DNA from: Oscillospiraceae bacterium
GTDB taxonomy: Bacteria; Bacillota; Clostridia; Oscillospirales; Acutalibacteraceae
DNA length: 64,000 nt
Reading direction: 5' to 3'
NCBI GenBank assembly: GCA_015066085.1
Contig: SVPA01000003.1
Span: 1-64,000, forward strand
In this document: piece by piece, positions 27,656 to 37,075 of the stretch
Layout: each line of letters begins with the position of its first letter
Numbering within the stretch: the stretch's first letter is position 1
Program-made: the position numbers and the translations under genes
Notes under the pieces: model-generated
Database searches by the model: none
What the model saw: only the letters and a program-made list of their open reading frames with translations
What the model was told of the DNA's origin: nothing

Positions 27656-29737
27656 CTATTTCTTCTCTACTTTCTTTCGGGTTGGGCATTCGCTGTTCAT
27701 GCAATATTTTCGGCCTCTAAGTCCGGACAGGATAAATCCACCGCACTCGGGACATTTATCTCCGGTTGGGACGTTAGGAGCAGCGAAATCACAGGTTGGA
27801 TAGTTACTACATCCATAGAATTTTTTACCTGTTTTCTTTGAATTTCTTTTAACAAGTTTTGAGCCGCATTTGGGACAAGGTGTCGTTACCTCGTCTTCTG
27901 GTACGGGTTTAGTGTTTTTACATTCGGGATATCCGGGACAGGCAAGGAATTTACCAAACCGACTTGATTTTACAACCATTTTTCTTCCGCATTTATCACA
28001 AACTGTTTCGGTTTCTACCACGGGAACTTTAATTCTTTTTCCCGTGAGGTTGTTTTCTGCCTTTTTGAGAGATACACTGAAATCTTTATAAAAATCTTCT
28101 ATAATTTCGTTCCAAATAAGTTCTCCCGAACCTATACTATCGAGATTATTTTCCATTCCTGCGGTAAATTTAATATCCATTATCTTCTTGAAGTGTTCAA
28201 CAAGTAGGTCGGAAACAACAATACCAAGAGCAGTAGGTTTGAAAGATTTTTTCTCTTTTTCAATATATTCACGTTGCTGAATAACCGAGATAATGGGTGC
28301 ATAGGTTGAAGGTCTGCCTATACCATTGTCTTTTAAGGCTTGGATAAGGGTAGGTTCGGTATATCTTGCGGGTGGCTGTGTAAAATGCTGATTCGGGTCA
28401 AGAGATTTTAGTTTGAGCGAATCTCCTTCCTGCATTTCGGGAAGTGCACTTCCGTCAGATGAATCGTCATCCTTTCCCTCTTCGTAAAGAACGGTAAATC
28501 CGTCGAATTTTACAGAATATCCGCTTGCTTTAAAAAGATAACCGTTTGCAGTAATATCAACATTTACTGTATCCTGAACACAGTTAGCCATCAAAGAGGC
28601 AACAAAACGTTCCCAGATAAGTTTATAAAGTTTGTATTGGTCACTGGTAAGGCTTGATTTAACTGTTTCGGGTGTGAGATTTACATTAGTAGGACGTATA
28701 GCCTCATGAGCATCTTGTACATTTGCTTTAGACTTATATATCCTGGGAGATTTTGGCAGATACTTGTTGCCATATTTTGAAAGTATATACTGATTACCGG
28801 CGTTTCTGGCATCATCAGAAATTCTGAGCGAGTCGGTTCTCATGTATGTGATAAGACCGGTTGAGCCAACACCTGCAATATCAACGCCCTCGTAAAGCGT
28901 TTGGGCAACACGCATTGTTTTCTGGCCGTTAAAACCGAGTTTGCGGGATGCTTCTTGTTGAAGAGTAGCAGTTATAAATGGCGCTGCAGGCTGTTTGTTT
29001 CTGACGCCTTTCTTTACTTTACTTACCGAGTAAACTGCATTTTCAAGTTCTCTTACAATCTTTTCAGCATGCTGTTGATTTGAAAGTTCTATTTTTGTGC
29101 CGTTATTGCTTCCATAAAATGCGGCAGTAAAGGTCTTTCTGTTTGCACTGAGTTTTGCGTCAAGTGTCCAATATTCAACAGGAACAAAAGCATTGATTTC
29201 CTTTTCTCTGTCGACAATTAGACGAAGAGCAACGGTTTGAACTCGTCCGGCAGAAAGTCCGCTCTTTACCTTTTTCCAAAGAAAAGGACTAAGATTATAG
29301 CCAACAATTCTGTCGAGAACACGACGAGTTTGTTGAGCGTTAACAAGGTTCATATCAATTTTTCTCGGAGATGCCATTCCTGCTTTAATACCGCTTTCGG
29401 TAATTTCATTAAAAGCAACACGGTTGGCTTCGTTTAAATTTAATGATAACAATTGAGCAAGATGCCAGGATATTGCTTCGCCTTCACGGTCAGGGTCGGT
29501 TGCAAGATAAACAGCATCGCTGTTTGCAGCGGCAAACTGTAGTTCTTTAATTAGGTCTTTTTTATCTTGCATATTGATATATTTAGGGGTAAAACCATGC
29601 TCAATATCAACACCAAGTTGCGATTTAGGTAAATCACGAACATGACCTTTAGAAGCCATTACAGTATAATCAGAACCTAAGGTTTTTTTGACCGTTTTAA
29701 TCTTTGACGGCGACTCAACAATAACTAATTTAGACAA
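27656..29737 (-). CDS. topA: DNA topoisomerase I
   Basis: A 693-residue type IA topoisomerase that relaxes negative supercoils. The Toprim domain opens with KLVIVESPSKIKTVKK and contains the DPDREGEAISWHL acidic triad. The active Tyr is in GLITYMRTDSLRIS. Three C-terminal zinc ribbons follow (CDKCGRKM...CPGYPEC, CPKCGSKL...CSNYPTC, CPECGGF...CMNSEC). The start is TTG behind AAGGAG. It lies downstream of dprA. Confidence 0.98.
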   Translation of the reverse strand: MSKLVIVESPSKIKTVKKTLGSDYTVMASKGHVRDLPKSQLGVDIEHGFTPKYINMQDKKDLIKELQFAAANSDAVYLATDPDREGEAISWHLAQLLSLNLNEANRVAFNEITESGIKAGMASPRKIDMNLVNAQQTRRVLDRIVGYNLSPFLWKKVKSGLSAGRVQTVALRLIVDREKEINAFVPVEYWTLDAKLSANRKTFTAAFYGSNNGTKIELSNQQHAEKIVRELENAVYSVSKVKKGVRNKQPAAPFITATLQQEASRKLGFNGQKTMRVAQTLYEGVDIAGVGSTGLITYMRTDSLRISDDARNAGNQYILSKYGNKYLPKSPRIYKSKANVQDAHEAIRPTNVNLTPETVKSSLTSDQYKLYKLIWERFVASLMANCVQDTVNVDITANGYLFKASGYSVKFDGFTVLYEEGKDDDSSDGSALPEMQEGDSLKLKSLDPNQHFTQPPARYTEPTLIQALKDNGIGRPSTYAPIISVIQQREYIEKEKKSFKPTALGIVVSDLLVEHFKKIMDIKFTAGMENNLDSIGSGELIWNEIIEDFYKDFSVSLKKAENNLTGKRIKVPVVETETVCDKCGRKMVVKSSRFGKFLACPGYPECKNTKPVPEDEVTTPCPKCGSKLVKRNSKKTGKKFYGCSNYPTCDFAAPNVPTGDKCPECGGFILSGLRGRKYCMNSECPTRKKVEKK

Positions 29738-29750
29738 GGCTGTCGTCTCC

Positions 29751-30953
29751 TTAATATAATATAGAATATCTTCCTCCGGGAATTGCTTTTATATATCCGT
29801 AGAGTTCAAGTTGCGTTACAGCAGCGAGAATTTCTTCGAAAGGCAAACCCGAAACCAATAAATCATCAACAGTAAATAACTCTGTATCTATACAATTATA
29901 TACTATTTTTATATTTTTGGGAAGAGTTTCATCAATATTTTTCTTAATTTTTTTATCAGTATTCTCAGAAACGGGAGTATTTGATGTTATTACGGGTTCT
30001 CTATGGAAATATTTACTGCTGTTTAAACTTCTGTATAATTTTGTCAGGTTCTCTTTTTTAGCACGTTCGACATCAATTATATTTGCAAATTCGGATTCAT
30101 ATTCCGAAAAAATATCATCAGCAGTAAAAATAGGTTTAGCCCCGTCTCTTAAAAGAGCGTTAACTCCTTCATGATTTGGGTCATTTGGACGGCCCGTGAC
30201 ACCAAAAACGTCTCTTCCCTGTTCAAGAGCGTGACGGGCGGTTATAAGAGCGCCGCTGATTTTAGCGGCCTCAATCACAACGATACCGCGCGAAATACCG
30301 GACAAAAGTCGGTTTCGAATCTGGAAAGCGTTTTGGTAAAGCGGAGTATTGGGAGGCAGTTCGCTGATTAAACAACCATTATCGGCAATTAATTTACGAA
30401 GAAAGGCGTTTGTTTTAAGATAAGGATAATTTATTCCGCAAGGTAAAACAGCTATTGTTTTACCGCCAACTGCCAATGCGCCTTCGTGAGAAGCAGCATC
30501 AACGCCAAGCGCTCCTCCGCTTAAAACAAGAATTCCGCCAAGAGTAAGTCTTGCCGAAAGAGACCAAGCGCATTTAATTCCATAGTCGGTAGATTTCCTC
30601 TTGCCTACAAGGCAAACAATTGGAAGATTATTGAAATTTTCAAGATTTCCTTTCATATAAAGACAAGCAGGCGGATTTGAAATCTCCTTTAGAAGTTGCG
30701 GGTATCTTGGGTCATCAAAAGGTATAATTCTAATTTTGCTCTCTTCGCACTCTTCTATAATCCGATAAACTCTGTCAAGACTTTTGTTATTAAATCTTTT
30801 AAGTTCGTTGGGGCTTAAAAGATATGTTGATTGCAATTCGCTAATTGGTGTTTTATAGATAGCAAGAGGCGTCTTATAGCGTTCTAGTAAGGGTTTTAGG
30901 TGTGAAGAAGGGGTGTCTAAACAATTAGAAAGCCATATCCAATATTTTATCAT
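29751..30953 (-). CDS. dprA: DNA processing protein DprA/Smf
   Basis: About 400 residues. Loads RecA on incoming single-stranded DNA during transformation. An N-terminal helical segment is followed by the Rossmann-like domain (VGKRKSTDYGIKCA, LSGGALGVDAASHEGAL, LPCGINYPYL, NRLLSGISRGIVVIEA). A C-terminal winged helix follows (residues about 345-400, VDDLLVSGLPFEEILAAVTQLEL). The ATG at 30953 overlaps the upstream TGA as ATGA behind GGGAG. comFC and recD2 are also in this window, but no full competence operon. Confidence 0.95.
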   Translation of the reverse strand: MIKYWIWLSNCLDTPSSHLKPLLERYKTPLAIYKTPISELQSTYLLSPNELKRFNNKSLDRVYRIIEECEESKIRIIPFDDPRYPQLLKEISNPPACLYMKGNLENFNNLPIVCLVGKRKSTDYGIKCAWSLSARLTLGGILVLSGGALGVDAASHEGALAVGGKTIAVLPCGINYPYLKTNAFLRKLIADNGCLISELPPNTPLYQNAFQIRNRLLSGISRGIVVIEAAKISGALITARHALEQGRDVFGVTGRPNDPNHEGVNALLRDGAKPIFTADDIFSEYESEFANIIDVERAKKENLTKLYRSLNSSKYFHREPVITSNTPVSENTDKKIKKNIDETLPKNIKIVYNCIDTELFTVDDLLVSGLPFEEILAAVTQLELYGYIKAIPGGRYSILY

Positions 30954-31726
30954 TTGGACATCTCCCACATTATTAATGAAGCCGCAACAGCAGCATTAAG
31001 CGACTCGGCATTTCCTCTCATGGGTATTGTAACCAAAACATCGCTCATTTGTATAGCGTTATCAGTTAATCCGTTTGCTTCGTTGCCAATTAAAACAACA
31101 CAGCCCTTGTCAAATTTAACTTGTCCAAGAGATTCTGCCTTAGTGTGAACAACGGCTGCAAATGACCGCAGACCGCAAGTTTCAAAAATTTCAAAGAGAT
31201 TATCCGTCTGAAATACAGGAATTCTAACAAGCGCACCCATAGAAGCACGAAGTGATTTAGGACTATATGGGTCACAACCGCCCTGAATTATTATTCCGTC
31301 AATACCAAGCGCTTCGGCTGTTCTTGAAATTGCGCCTAAATTTGAAGGGTCTTGTAGGTTTTCAAGAGCGATATATTTACCTTCAGGGTTAATTTCTTCA
31401 GGCGAATATGAACTTATTTTGCAGATACATAAAACGCCCTGTGGATTTACTGTATCTGATATCTTTTTAAACAGGGCATCGGGAAGAACAAAATTCTTTT
31501 TGGATTTATAAGATATTTCTTCTATGTTTTCAGAATACTTTTCGTTGGCAGTTTCAGAGATTATAAGCATCTCTATATCATAATTATTTTTCACTGCATC
31601 ACTACAGATTCTTAAACCTTCAAGAACAAACAAACCTAGTTCTCGCCTTTTTGAAGAGGACTTCTGAAGTTGAGAAATAAGTTTAATTATATCATTTTCT
31701 TTGCTGGTAATCCTGTAAAATTCCAT
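30950..31726 (-). CDS. SpoU (TrmH) family RNA 2'-O-methyltransferase
   Basis: About 258 residues. A SPOUT-fold methyltransferase of 23S rRNA or tRNA ribose. The N-terminal substrate-binding segment LQKSSSKRRELGLFVLEG is followed by ALENLQDPSNLGAISRTAEALG, VVLIGNEANGL and IPMRGNAESLNAAVAASLIMWE, the three classic SpoU motifs. ATG 31726 with GGAGAG upstream is preferred over the ORF-track start at 31777. A gene of this type near pheS or infC is common in Firmicutes. It lies just downstream of the rplT terminator, so it needs read-through or an unseen promoter. Confidence 0.9.
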   Translation of the reverse strand: MEFYRITSKENDIIKLISQLQKSSSKRRELGLFVLEGLRICSDAVKNNYDIEMLIISETANEKYSENIEEISYKSKKNFVLPDALFKKISDTVNPQGVLCICKISSYSPEEINPEGKYIALENLQDPSNLGAISRTAEALGIDGIIIQGGCDPYSPKSLRASMGALVRIPVFQTDNLFEIFETCGLRSFAAVVHTKAESLGQVKFDKGCVVLIGNEANGLTDNAIQMSDVLVTIPMRGNAESLNAAVAASLIMWEMSK

Positions 31727-31742
31727 TTTTTTCGCTCTCCAA

Positions 31743-31778
31743 TAAATAAAAATACGACCGAGGTGTTCCTCGGTCATA
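31743..31778 (-). terminator. Terminator after rplT
   Basis: In the transcript, GACCGAGG-AACA-CCTCGGTC is followed by GTATTTTTATTT. It ends about 20 bases before the SpoU start codon, so it would attenuate the downstream genes. Confidence 0.85.
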
Positions 31779-31787
31779 TTAAGAAAA

Positions 31788-32147
31788 TTATTTTTCTAAT
31801 GCTTTTTTTGCTGCTTTAGCAAGAGTGGCAAAACCTGCGGGGTCATTAACTGCAAGTTCTGCAAGCATTTTACGGTTAACAGAAATTCCTGCTTTCTTTA
31901 ATCCGTTCATAAAGGTAGAATAGTTCATACCATTGATTTTAGCTGCAGCAGAAATACGGGTAATCCAAAGACGACGGAAGTCTCTCTTTTTCTGTTTACG
32001 ACCAACATAAGCATAGTTTCCGGATTTCATTACAGCTTCTTTAGCTGTTTTAAAAAGTTTAGATTTAGCGCCAAAGTATCCTTTAGCAAGTTTTAATACT
32101 TTATTTCTTCTCTTGCGTGTTGATAACGCACCTTTAACACGTGCCAT
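31788..32147 (-). CDS. rplT: 50S ribosomal protein L20
   Basis: 119 residues, basic, needed for early 50S assembly, and an autoregulator of its own operon in Firmicutes. [22 protein letters not shown] and the C-terminal [18 protein letters not shown] are family hallmarks. It is the third gene of infC-rpmI-rplT. Confidence 0.98.
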   Translation of the reverse strand: MARVKGALSTRKRRNKVLKLAKGYFGAKSKLFKTAKEAVMKSGNYAYVGRKQKKRDFRRLWITRISAAAKINGMNYSTFMNGLKKAGISVNRKMLAELAVNDPAGFATLAKAAKKALEK

Positions 32148-32172
32148 TTATATAACCTCCTTGTGTCCTGGA

Positions 32173-32370
32173 TTATTTGTAAGGAATCATCTTCTTAACT
32201 TTTGCTACATTAGTTACATCTGCAACAACAGTCTTGCGAAGATTTCTTTTACGTTTGGTTGTTTTCTTATTAAGAATGTGTGATTTGAATGCGTGTGCAC
32301 GTTTAACTTGACCGGTTTTTGTAAGTTTAAAACGCTTTTTAGCACCGCTGTGAGTTTTAATTTTGGGCAT
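32173..32370 (-). CDS. rpmI: 50S ribosomal protein L35
   Basis: 65 residues, highly basic. [19 protein letters not shown] is the L35 signature. It lies between infC and rplT with strong ribosome sites on both sides. Confidence 0.98.
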   Translation of the reverse strand: MPKIKTHSGAKKRFKLTKTGQVKRAHAFKSHILNKKTTKRKRNLRKTVVADVTNVAKVKKMIPYK

Positions 32371-32395
32371 TTTAAATCCTCCTTAAGAATTATAA

Positions 32396-32917
32396 TTACT
32401 TTGTTGGCTTAGGGGCTAAAAACATTAACATGTTTCTGCTCTCCATTTTAGCAGGTTTTTCAATTACAGCATATTCCTGGCAATATTCAGCAAAACGAGC
32501 CATAATTTCGAGTCCGATTTCGGGATGACCGAGTTCGCGACCGCGGAATCGTATAGAAACCTTAAGTTTATTACCTGATTTCAAAAACTGAATTGCATGG
32601 TTACCTTTGGTTTCAAAGTCGTGTTTGTCAATGCTAAGGCCAAGACGGATTTCCTTGGTTTCAATTACCTTTTGATTCTTTCTTGCTTCCTTTTCACGCT
32701 TTGCAATATCAAAACGGTATTTACCGTAGTCCATAATTTTGCATACGGGCGGATTTGCATTAGGCGAAACATTTACAAGGTCAAGGTCTTTTGAGTAAGC
32801 GGCTTCGAGAGCATCTTTAATTGGAAGAATTCCAAGTTGAGAGCCGTCAGCATCAATAACTCGAACCTCTTTAAAAGTAATTTGTTCGTTAACAGGAATA
32901 TCTTTTGCGCTGATAAT
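32396..32917 (-). CDS. infC: Translation initiation factor IF-3
   Basis: About 173 residues. Keeps 30S free and proofreads initiation. DIPVNEQITFKEVRVID, AYSKDLDLVNVSPNANPPVCKIMDYGKYR and the C-terminal IRFRGRELGHPEIG identify it. The ORF-track start at 32983 lies inside the terminator-leader region and is not credible. GGAGG at 32923-32927 places the start at ATT 32917 (five bases) or ATC 32914. A non-AUG start is the known autoregulatory feature of infC, and the AUU choice gives the Bacillus-like length. Confidence 0.95.
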   Translation of the reverse strand: MISAKDIPVNEQITFKEVRVIDADGSQLGILPIKDALEAAYSKDLDLVNVSPNANPPVCKIMDYGKYRFDIAKREKEARKNQKVIETKEIRLGLSIDKHDFETKGNHAIQFLKSGNKLKVSIRFRGRELGHPEIGLEIMARFAEYCQEYAVIEKPAKMESRNMLMFLAPKPTK

Positions 32918-32920
32918 TAA

Positions 32921-33054
32921 CACCTCCAAAAAATAAACAAAACGGACGGCATAAACCGTCCGTAATAAATCATAACCACACAAAAAGCGTATTGACTTAT
33001 TGACCCTTTCAGTAAGCCCTTAGGGTGAGAACGGTTAAGCTCTACTTTGTTTTC
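32921..33054 (-). promoter_or_regulatory. L20-type leader of the infC-rpmI-rplT operon
   Basis: A leader of about 130 nt runs from the predicted transcript start to the infC ribosome site and ends in an intrinsic terminator. Firmicutes infC operons carry such a leader, bound by L20 to control premature termination. Here position, the terminator and an upstream CACCCT...AAGGGT pairing fit. Identity with the Rfam L20 leader needs a covariance search. Confidence 0.65.
32928..32963 (-). terminator. Leader terminator (attenuator) before infC
   Basis: In the transcript, ACGGACGG-TTTATG-CCGTCCGT is followed by TTTTGTTTATTTTTT. The U tract runs right up to the infC SD, so the stem decides between termination and expression. 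Confidence 0.85.
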
Positions 33055-33060
33055 CTATAT

Positions 33061-33088
33061 ATTATACACCGCTTACAAAAAAAGTCAA
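33061..33088 (-). promoter_or_regulatory. Sigma-A promoter of the infC operon
   Basis: TTGACT, a 16-bp spacer and TATAAT on the minus strand, starting eight bases after the mreB stop codon. Confidence 0.8.
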
Positions 33089-33095
33089 GTATTTT

Positions 33096-34118
33096 TTATT
33101 CAATTATTAATTCTTTCATTGAACGAACCTGATAATCAATATCTTTAAGCAAACCGGGATTCTTTAAAGCAAGGGCTGCCCCTTTAATAATGCTGTGGCA
33201 AGGGTCTGTTGAATGAATAATTTTAGTTCCGATAAATTCTTCAATAAATCCTGCCATTCCGTGTATTAGAGAACCGCCACCTGTTAAATATATTCCGTTT
33301 TCCATAATATCGGAAACAATATCCGGGTCGGTCTTTTCAAGAACCTTCCTTACGGCATTAGAAATTGTTACAGCAATGTCAAATACCGTTTCATAAACTT
33401 GACTTGAAGTAATTTCAAAGGTCTCCGGTAGTCCTGTTCGAAGGTTCTTCCCTTTTGCAATCATTGTTATTTCAACGGGACGCTGGACAACAGTACCAAC
33501 TCTTTTTTTAATAAGTTCGGCAGTAAGCGGACCAATTTCAATATTAAACTTGCGTCTTACAAATTTAATTATTGCTTCATCGAAATCATTAGAAGCGAGT
33601 TTAAAACTATCGCACTGTACTATTCCGCCCATAGATATTGTCGCAATATCAGTAACACCGGCACCAATATCAACAACCATTGAACCTTTTGCCTGAGTAA
33701 AATCAATACCAACACCAAGCGCAATCGCAAGAGGACTTGCGATAACAGTGACGTTACGGCCTCCACTCTCCTCGATAACTTTTCCCATAAATCTATGTTG
33801 CAATTCCGTAAGGCCGGTGGGAAGACAAGCCATAACTCTTGGACGGACAATCTTATTGCCGAAAGCGTCAAGCATATATTTCGACATCATAGCCTGAGCA
33901 ACATCATAGTCTGCAATAGCGCCTCTCTCAATAGGTTGAACACACAAAAGTGTTTCAGGGGTTCTTCCCATTGATTCCTTAGCCATCTCACCAAAGTAAA
34001 CAGGCTCATAGGTCTCTGCGTCAACAGTAACCATTGTTGCTTCTTCGAGAATTATTCTTGAGTTACCGTAAATTACGGTTTTAGAAGTACCTAAATCAAT
34101 TGCAATATCAATAGACAT
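33096..34118 (-). CDS. mreB: MreB/Mbl family rod-shape protein
   Basis: A 340-residue bacterial actin that guides lateral wall synthesis. The N-terminal IAIDLGTSKTVIYG replaces the usual DLGTANT, and VQPIERGAIADYD, VVDIGAGVTDIATISMGGI and NGIYLTGGGSLIHG are typical actin-fold nucleotide-binding segments. The neighbours are comFC and the infC promoter; mreC and mreD are not present. It could be the Mbl or MreBH paralogue, which motif reading alone does not separate. Confidence 0.9.
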   Translation of the reverse strand: MSIDIAIDLGTSKTVIYGNSRIILEEATMVTVDAETYEPVYFGEMAKESMGRTPETLLCVQPIERGAIADYDVAQAMMSKYMLDAFGNKIVRPRVMACLPTGLTELQHRFMGKVIEESGGRNVTVIASPLAIALGVGIDFTQAKGSMVVDIGAGVTDIATISMGGIVQCDSFKLASNDFDEAIIKFVRRKFNIEIGPLTAELIKKRVGTVVQRPVEITMIAKGKNLRTGLPETFEITSSQVYETVFDIAVTISNAVRKVLEKTDPDIVSDIMENGIYLTGGGSLIHGMAGFIEEFIGTKIIHSTDPCHSIIKGAALALKNPGLLKDIDYQVRSMKELIIE

Positions 34119-34158
34119 TTAATCACCACATTTATTATAAACAACATATTAGATTATT

Positions 34159-34875
34159 TCAAGAAAATTTGTTTTCGCTTGGCTTTGCACCTTTAGATAC
34201 GAGTGCAGTAACGCAATAAACCATATTTGCTCCTGCAAACTTTAGTTGTCTTGCACATTCGTCAAGAGTTGCACCTGAAGTCTTTATATCATCAACAAGC
34301 AATATGTTCTTGTTTGATATATTCTTCGTGAAATAATAAGAATCTCTGGCATTCATAAATCGCTCGGTAATGCTTTTAATTTCGTGTTGGGTTTTTCTCT
34401 TGTCATATTTTTGAAGAATATCTGATTCAAGCGGAATATCAAGCGTTTTTGAAATATGCTCGGCTAGGAGTTGGCTTTGATTAAAACCTCTTTGTCGAAG
34501 CGAACGACTGGAAGCAGGTACAAATGTTATAATGTCAATATTTTCTCGACCGAATTTGTCAGAAGCGGTTTTAGCCATTACATCTCCTACTAAAGGAACA
34601 CAGGTAAATTTTCTGTTAAATTTATAATTATAAATTACTTCCTGTGCATACCCGTCATTGTAGTAAGGCGCAACCATTCCGTCAAAATGATATATAAACC
34701 TTGAGCATTCGCAGTTTTTGACATTCATACCGCAAGAAAAACAAGTTTCGTCATCAATAGGCTCTACAAGACCTTTACATCTATCACAATAGTCTTCAAG
34801 CAGTAAGGCTTTGTCACAAATGGGACATTTCGGCGGATAAAGAGTATCAAGAAAGGCTTCGATTATTTTATTCAT
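34159..34875 (-). CDS. comFC: ComFC/YhgH-type phosphoribosyltransferase-fold protein
   Basis: About 238 residues. An N-terminal zinc-binding region (CPICDKALLLEDYCDRC, CFSCGMNVKNCEC) is followed by a PRTase fold with RQRGFNQSQLLAEHI and the PRPP loop ILLVDDIKTSGAT. In Bacillus the protein is required for DNA uptake. The ATG at 34875 overlaps the end of recD2 by eight bases (ATGAATAA). Confidence 0.92.
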   Translation of the reverse strand: MNKIIEAFLDTLYPPKCPICDKALLLEDYCDRCKGLVEPIDDETCFSCGMNVKNCECSRFIYHFDGMVAPYYNDGYAQEVIYNYKFNRKFTCVPLVGDVMAKTASDKFGRENIDIITFVPASSRSLRQRGFNQSQLLAEHISKTLDIPLESDILQKYDKRKTQHEIKSITERFMNARDSYYFTKNISNKNILLVDDIKTSGATLDECARQLKFAGANMVYCVTALVSKGAKPSENKFS

Positions 34876-37075
34876 ATCTTTTACCAATTAAAAAGTATTT
34901 TAAAGCGGTATAGCGTAAGGTTTTGCGGTCGTTTTTAATCATATCGTAAAATATTTCAGTGTCGCCGACAAGAACAATTAAACTTTTTGCTCTTGTTATA
35001 GCGGTATACAGTAAATTTCTATATCGTAAAAGTACCGAAGTATCAAAAATCGGCAGTACAACACACTTAAATTCACAACCCTGGCTTTTATGAACGGTTA
35101 TTGCATAGGCTAGTTCAAGAAGCCCTAAATTTTCCTCATAATATGTTGCAACTTTATCATCATATCTAACTTTAAGTGTATGGTTTTTAACATCGACAGA
35201 CTCAACAAATCCAATATCTCCGTTATATATACCGGAACCGGATTCTCCGTTATCATTTTCCCAGAGAATATCGTAATCATTCTTTATATGCATCACCTTA
35301 TCGCCAGTCCTAAAGGCAATACCCTTAAAGCGAAGTTCGGAACTTTCGTCGGACAAAGGATTAAGCTCGTCCTGTAGTACGGCATTCAGATTAACCGTTC
35401 CACAGTCTTTCTTTCTGGATGGAGAAATTACTTGAATATCACAAAACGGGTCGTACCCGTATGCCGAAGGAAGCCGTGAAGAACAGAGTTGAACAACCGT
35501 TTTCAAAGCCGAATTAAGTTCATTTCTTTTCAGAAAGAAAAAATCATTGGATTTTTCAAAATCTGATGGCAACATTCCGTTAATAATATTATGCGCAAAT
35601 GTTACAATTGAACTTTCGGCGGCCTGTCTGAATATTTTTTCAAGGCGTACAAAAGGTACTATTCCCGAAGCGATTAGGTCATTAAGAACATTCCCTGCAC
35701 CAACACTTGGAAGTTGGTCGGAATCTCCTACTAAAAGAATTCTTGTGTTGATTCGTGTTGCTTCAAGTAAGGCTCTAAACAACTGCACATCAACCATAGA
35801 CATTTCATCAATAATAATTACATCATAGTCAAGTGGATGGGCTTTATTTCTTTCGAAGTACTGTTTTGAGCCGTTTCTCCATTCGATTTCAAGCAGTCTA
35901 TGAATAGTGGTAGCGTTTCTACCGGTAAGTTCGGTCATTCGTTTGGCTGCCCTACCGGTTGGCGCAGCGAGTGCAATACTTAAATTTCTATTATCAAAAA
36001 TTTCAAGAATTGCGTTAAGGGTTGTTGTTTTTCCCGTTCCTGGTCCACCTGTTAGAACAAAAAAACTGTTTCTCATTGCTTCATTTACTGCCGCAATCTG
36101 AATCGGGTCAAAATCAATACCTAGTCTGTTTTGAACAAAATTAAGTTCATGCTCCGAAATATTATATAGACTTAAATTGTTTTCCAAAGCGGTTTTTACC
36201 CTACTGCTTATATATTCTTCAGCAGCGGCATATTCGGGCAAAAAGAGGTATTCTGTGCCATCTATGATATACTCAAATATTTGCATTGAATCAATCAGAA
36301 TGTTTAGATTTTTATAAATTTCTGCCTGCGTTACTCCAAGCAAACGAACTGCAACCGTGCAAAGTTTATCCTTGGGCAGACAGGTATGGCCATTAGAGAG
36401 ATTAGAACGCATAACATACAAGATACCCGCAATAATTCTGTTCGAATCATCTAAATTAATATCAAGACTTTCAGCAATTTCGTCAGCACGTTCAAACGAA
36501 AATTCAATCCCCTCAGCACACAAAATGTACGGATTTTGTTTGATAATTTCGACACTACTAGCCCCAAGTACTTTAAAAATATTTGCTGCTTCTGTAGGAG
36601 CAATATTAAAGCGAGACAATGTAATCATTATATCTCTAATACCAAATTGTTCTTTAAATTGTTCACAAATCGCTTGTGCTTTTTCTAAGGAAATACCTTT
36701 AATTGCAGTCAAGCGTTCAGGATAGTTTTCTATAATATCAAAGGTATCTTCTTTAAAATGCTTTACTATTTTTAAGGCGGTTGCAGGTCCTACACCTTTT
36801 ATTGCGCCGCCTGATAAATACTTTAAAATTTGCGCTTGAGTAGTTGGTACTGACACATCACACAGATTGCATTTAAACTGCTGTCCGTAGGTTGAATGAA
36901 TTACATACTCTCCGTGTACCGTTACGGAATCTCCCTCGTTCACAAAGGGCATTATCCCTGTTACAACTATCAATTCATCTGATGTTTTAAGTTTTAAAAC
37001 AGTATAGCCGTTTTCTCTGTTTCTATATGTAATAGATTCGACACAACCGCTTAATATTTTATCATCATTAATCAT
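34868..37075 (-). CDS. recD2: RecD2-like DNA helicase
   Basis: 735 residues. A 5'-3' superfamily 1B helicase that works without RecBC. An N-terminal OB-like and helix-hairpin-helix region (SGGAIKGVGPATALKIVKHF) precedes Walker A TGGPGTGKTTT near residue 345, Walker B IIDEMSMVD, LVGDSDQLPSVGAG and the C-terminal AYAITVHKSQGCEF. The N-terminal extension distinguishes it from E. coli RecD. The ATG directly follows the stop of the small membrane protein upstream. Confidence 0.94.
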   Translation of the reverse strand: MINDDKILSGCVESITYRNRENGYTVLKLKTSDELIVVTGIMPFVNEGDSVTVHGEYVIHSTYGQQFKCNLCDVSVPTTQAQILKYLSGGAIKGVGPATALKIVKHFKEDTFDIIENYPERLTAIKGISLEKAQAICEQFKEQFGIRDIMITLSRFNIAPTEAANIFKVLGASSVEIIKQNPYILCAEGIEFSFERADEIAESLDINLDDSNRIIAGILYVMRSNLSNGHTCLPKDKLCTVAVRLLGVTQAEIYKNLNILIDSMQIFEYIIDGTEYLFLPEYAAAEEYISSRVKTALENNLSLYNISEHELNFVQNRLGIDFDPIQIAAVNEAMRNSFFVLTGGPGTGKTTTLNAILEIFDNRNLSIALAAPTGRAAKRMTELTGRNATTIHRLLEIEWRNGSKQYFERNKAHPLDYDVIIIDEMSMVDVQLFRALLEATRINTRILLVGDSDQLPSVGAGNVLNDLIASGIVPFVRLEKIFRQAAESSIVTFAHNIINGMLPSDFEKSNDFFFLKRNELNSALKTVVQLCSSRLPSAYGYDPFCDIQVISPSRKKDCGTVNLNAVLQDELNPLSDESSELRFKGIAFRTGDKVMHIKNDYDILWENDNGESGSGIYNGDIGFVESVDVKNHTLKVRYDDKVATYYEENLGLLELAYAITVHKSQGCEFKCVVLPIFDTSVLLRYRNLLYTAITRAKSLIVLVGDTEIFYDMIKNDRKTLRYTALKYFLIGKRYE

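Noticed and set aside
32918-32983. Extended infC N-terminus from the ORF track
   Set aside because: It lies in the leader terminator and ribosome site; the real start is the ATT/ATC after GGAGG.
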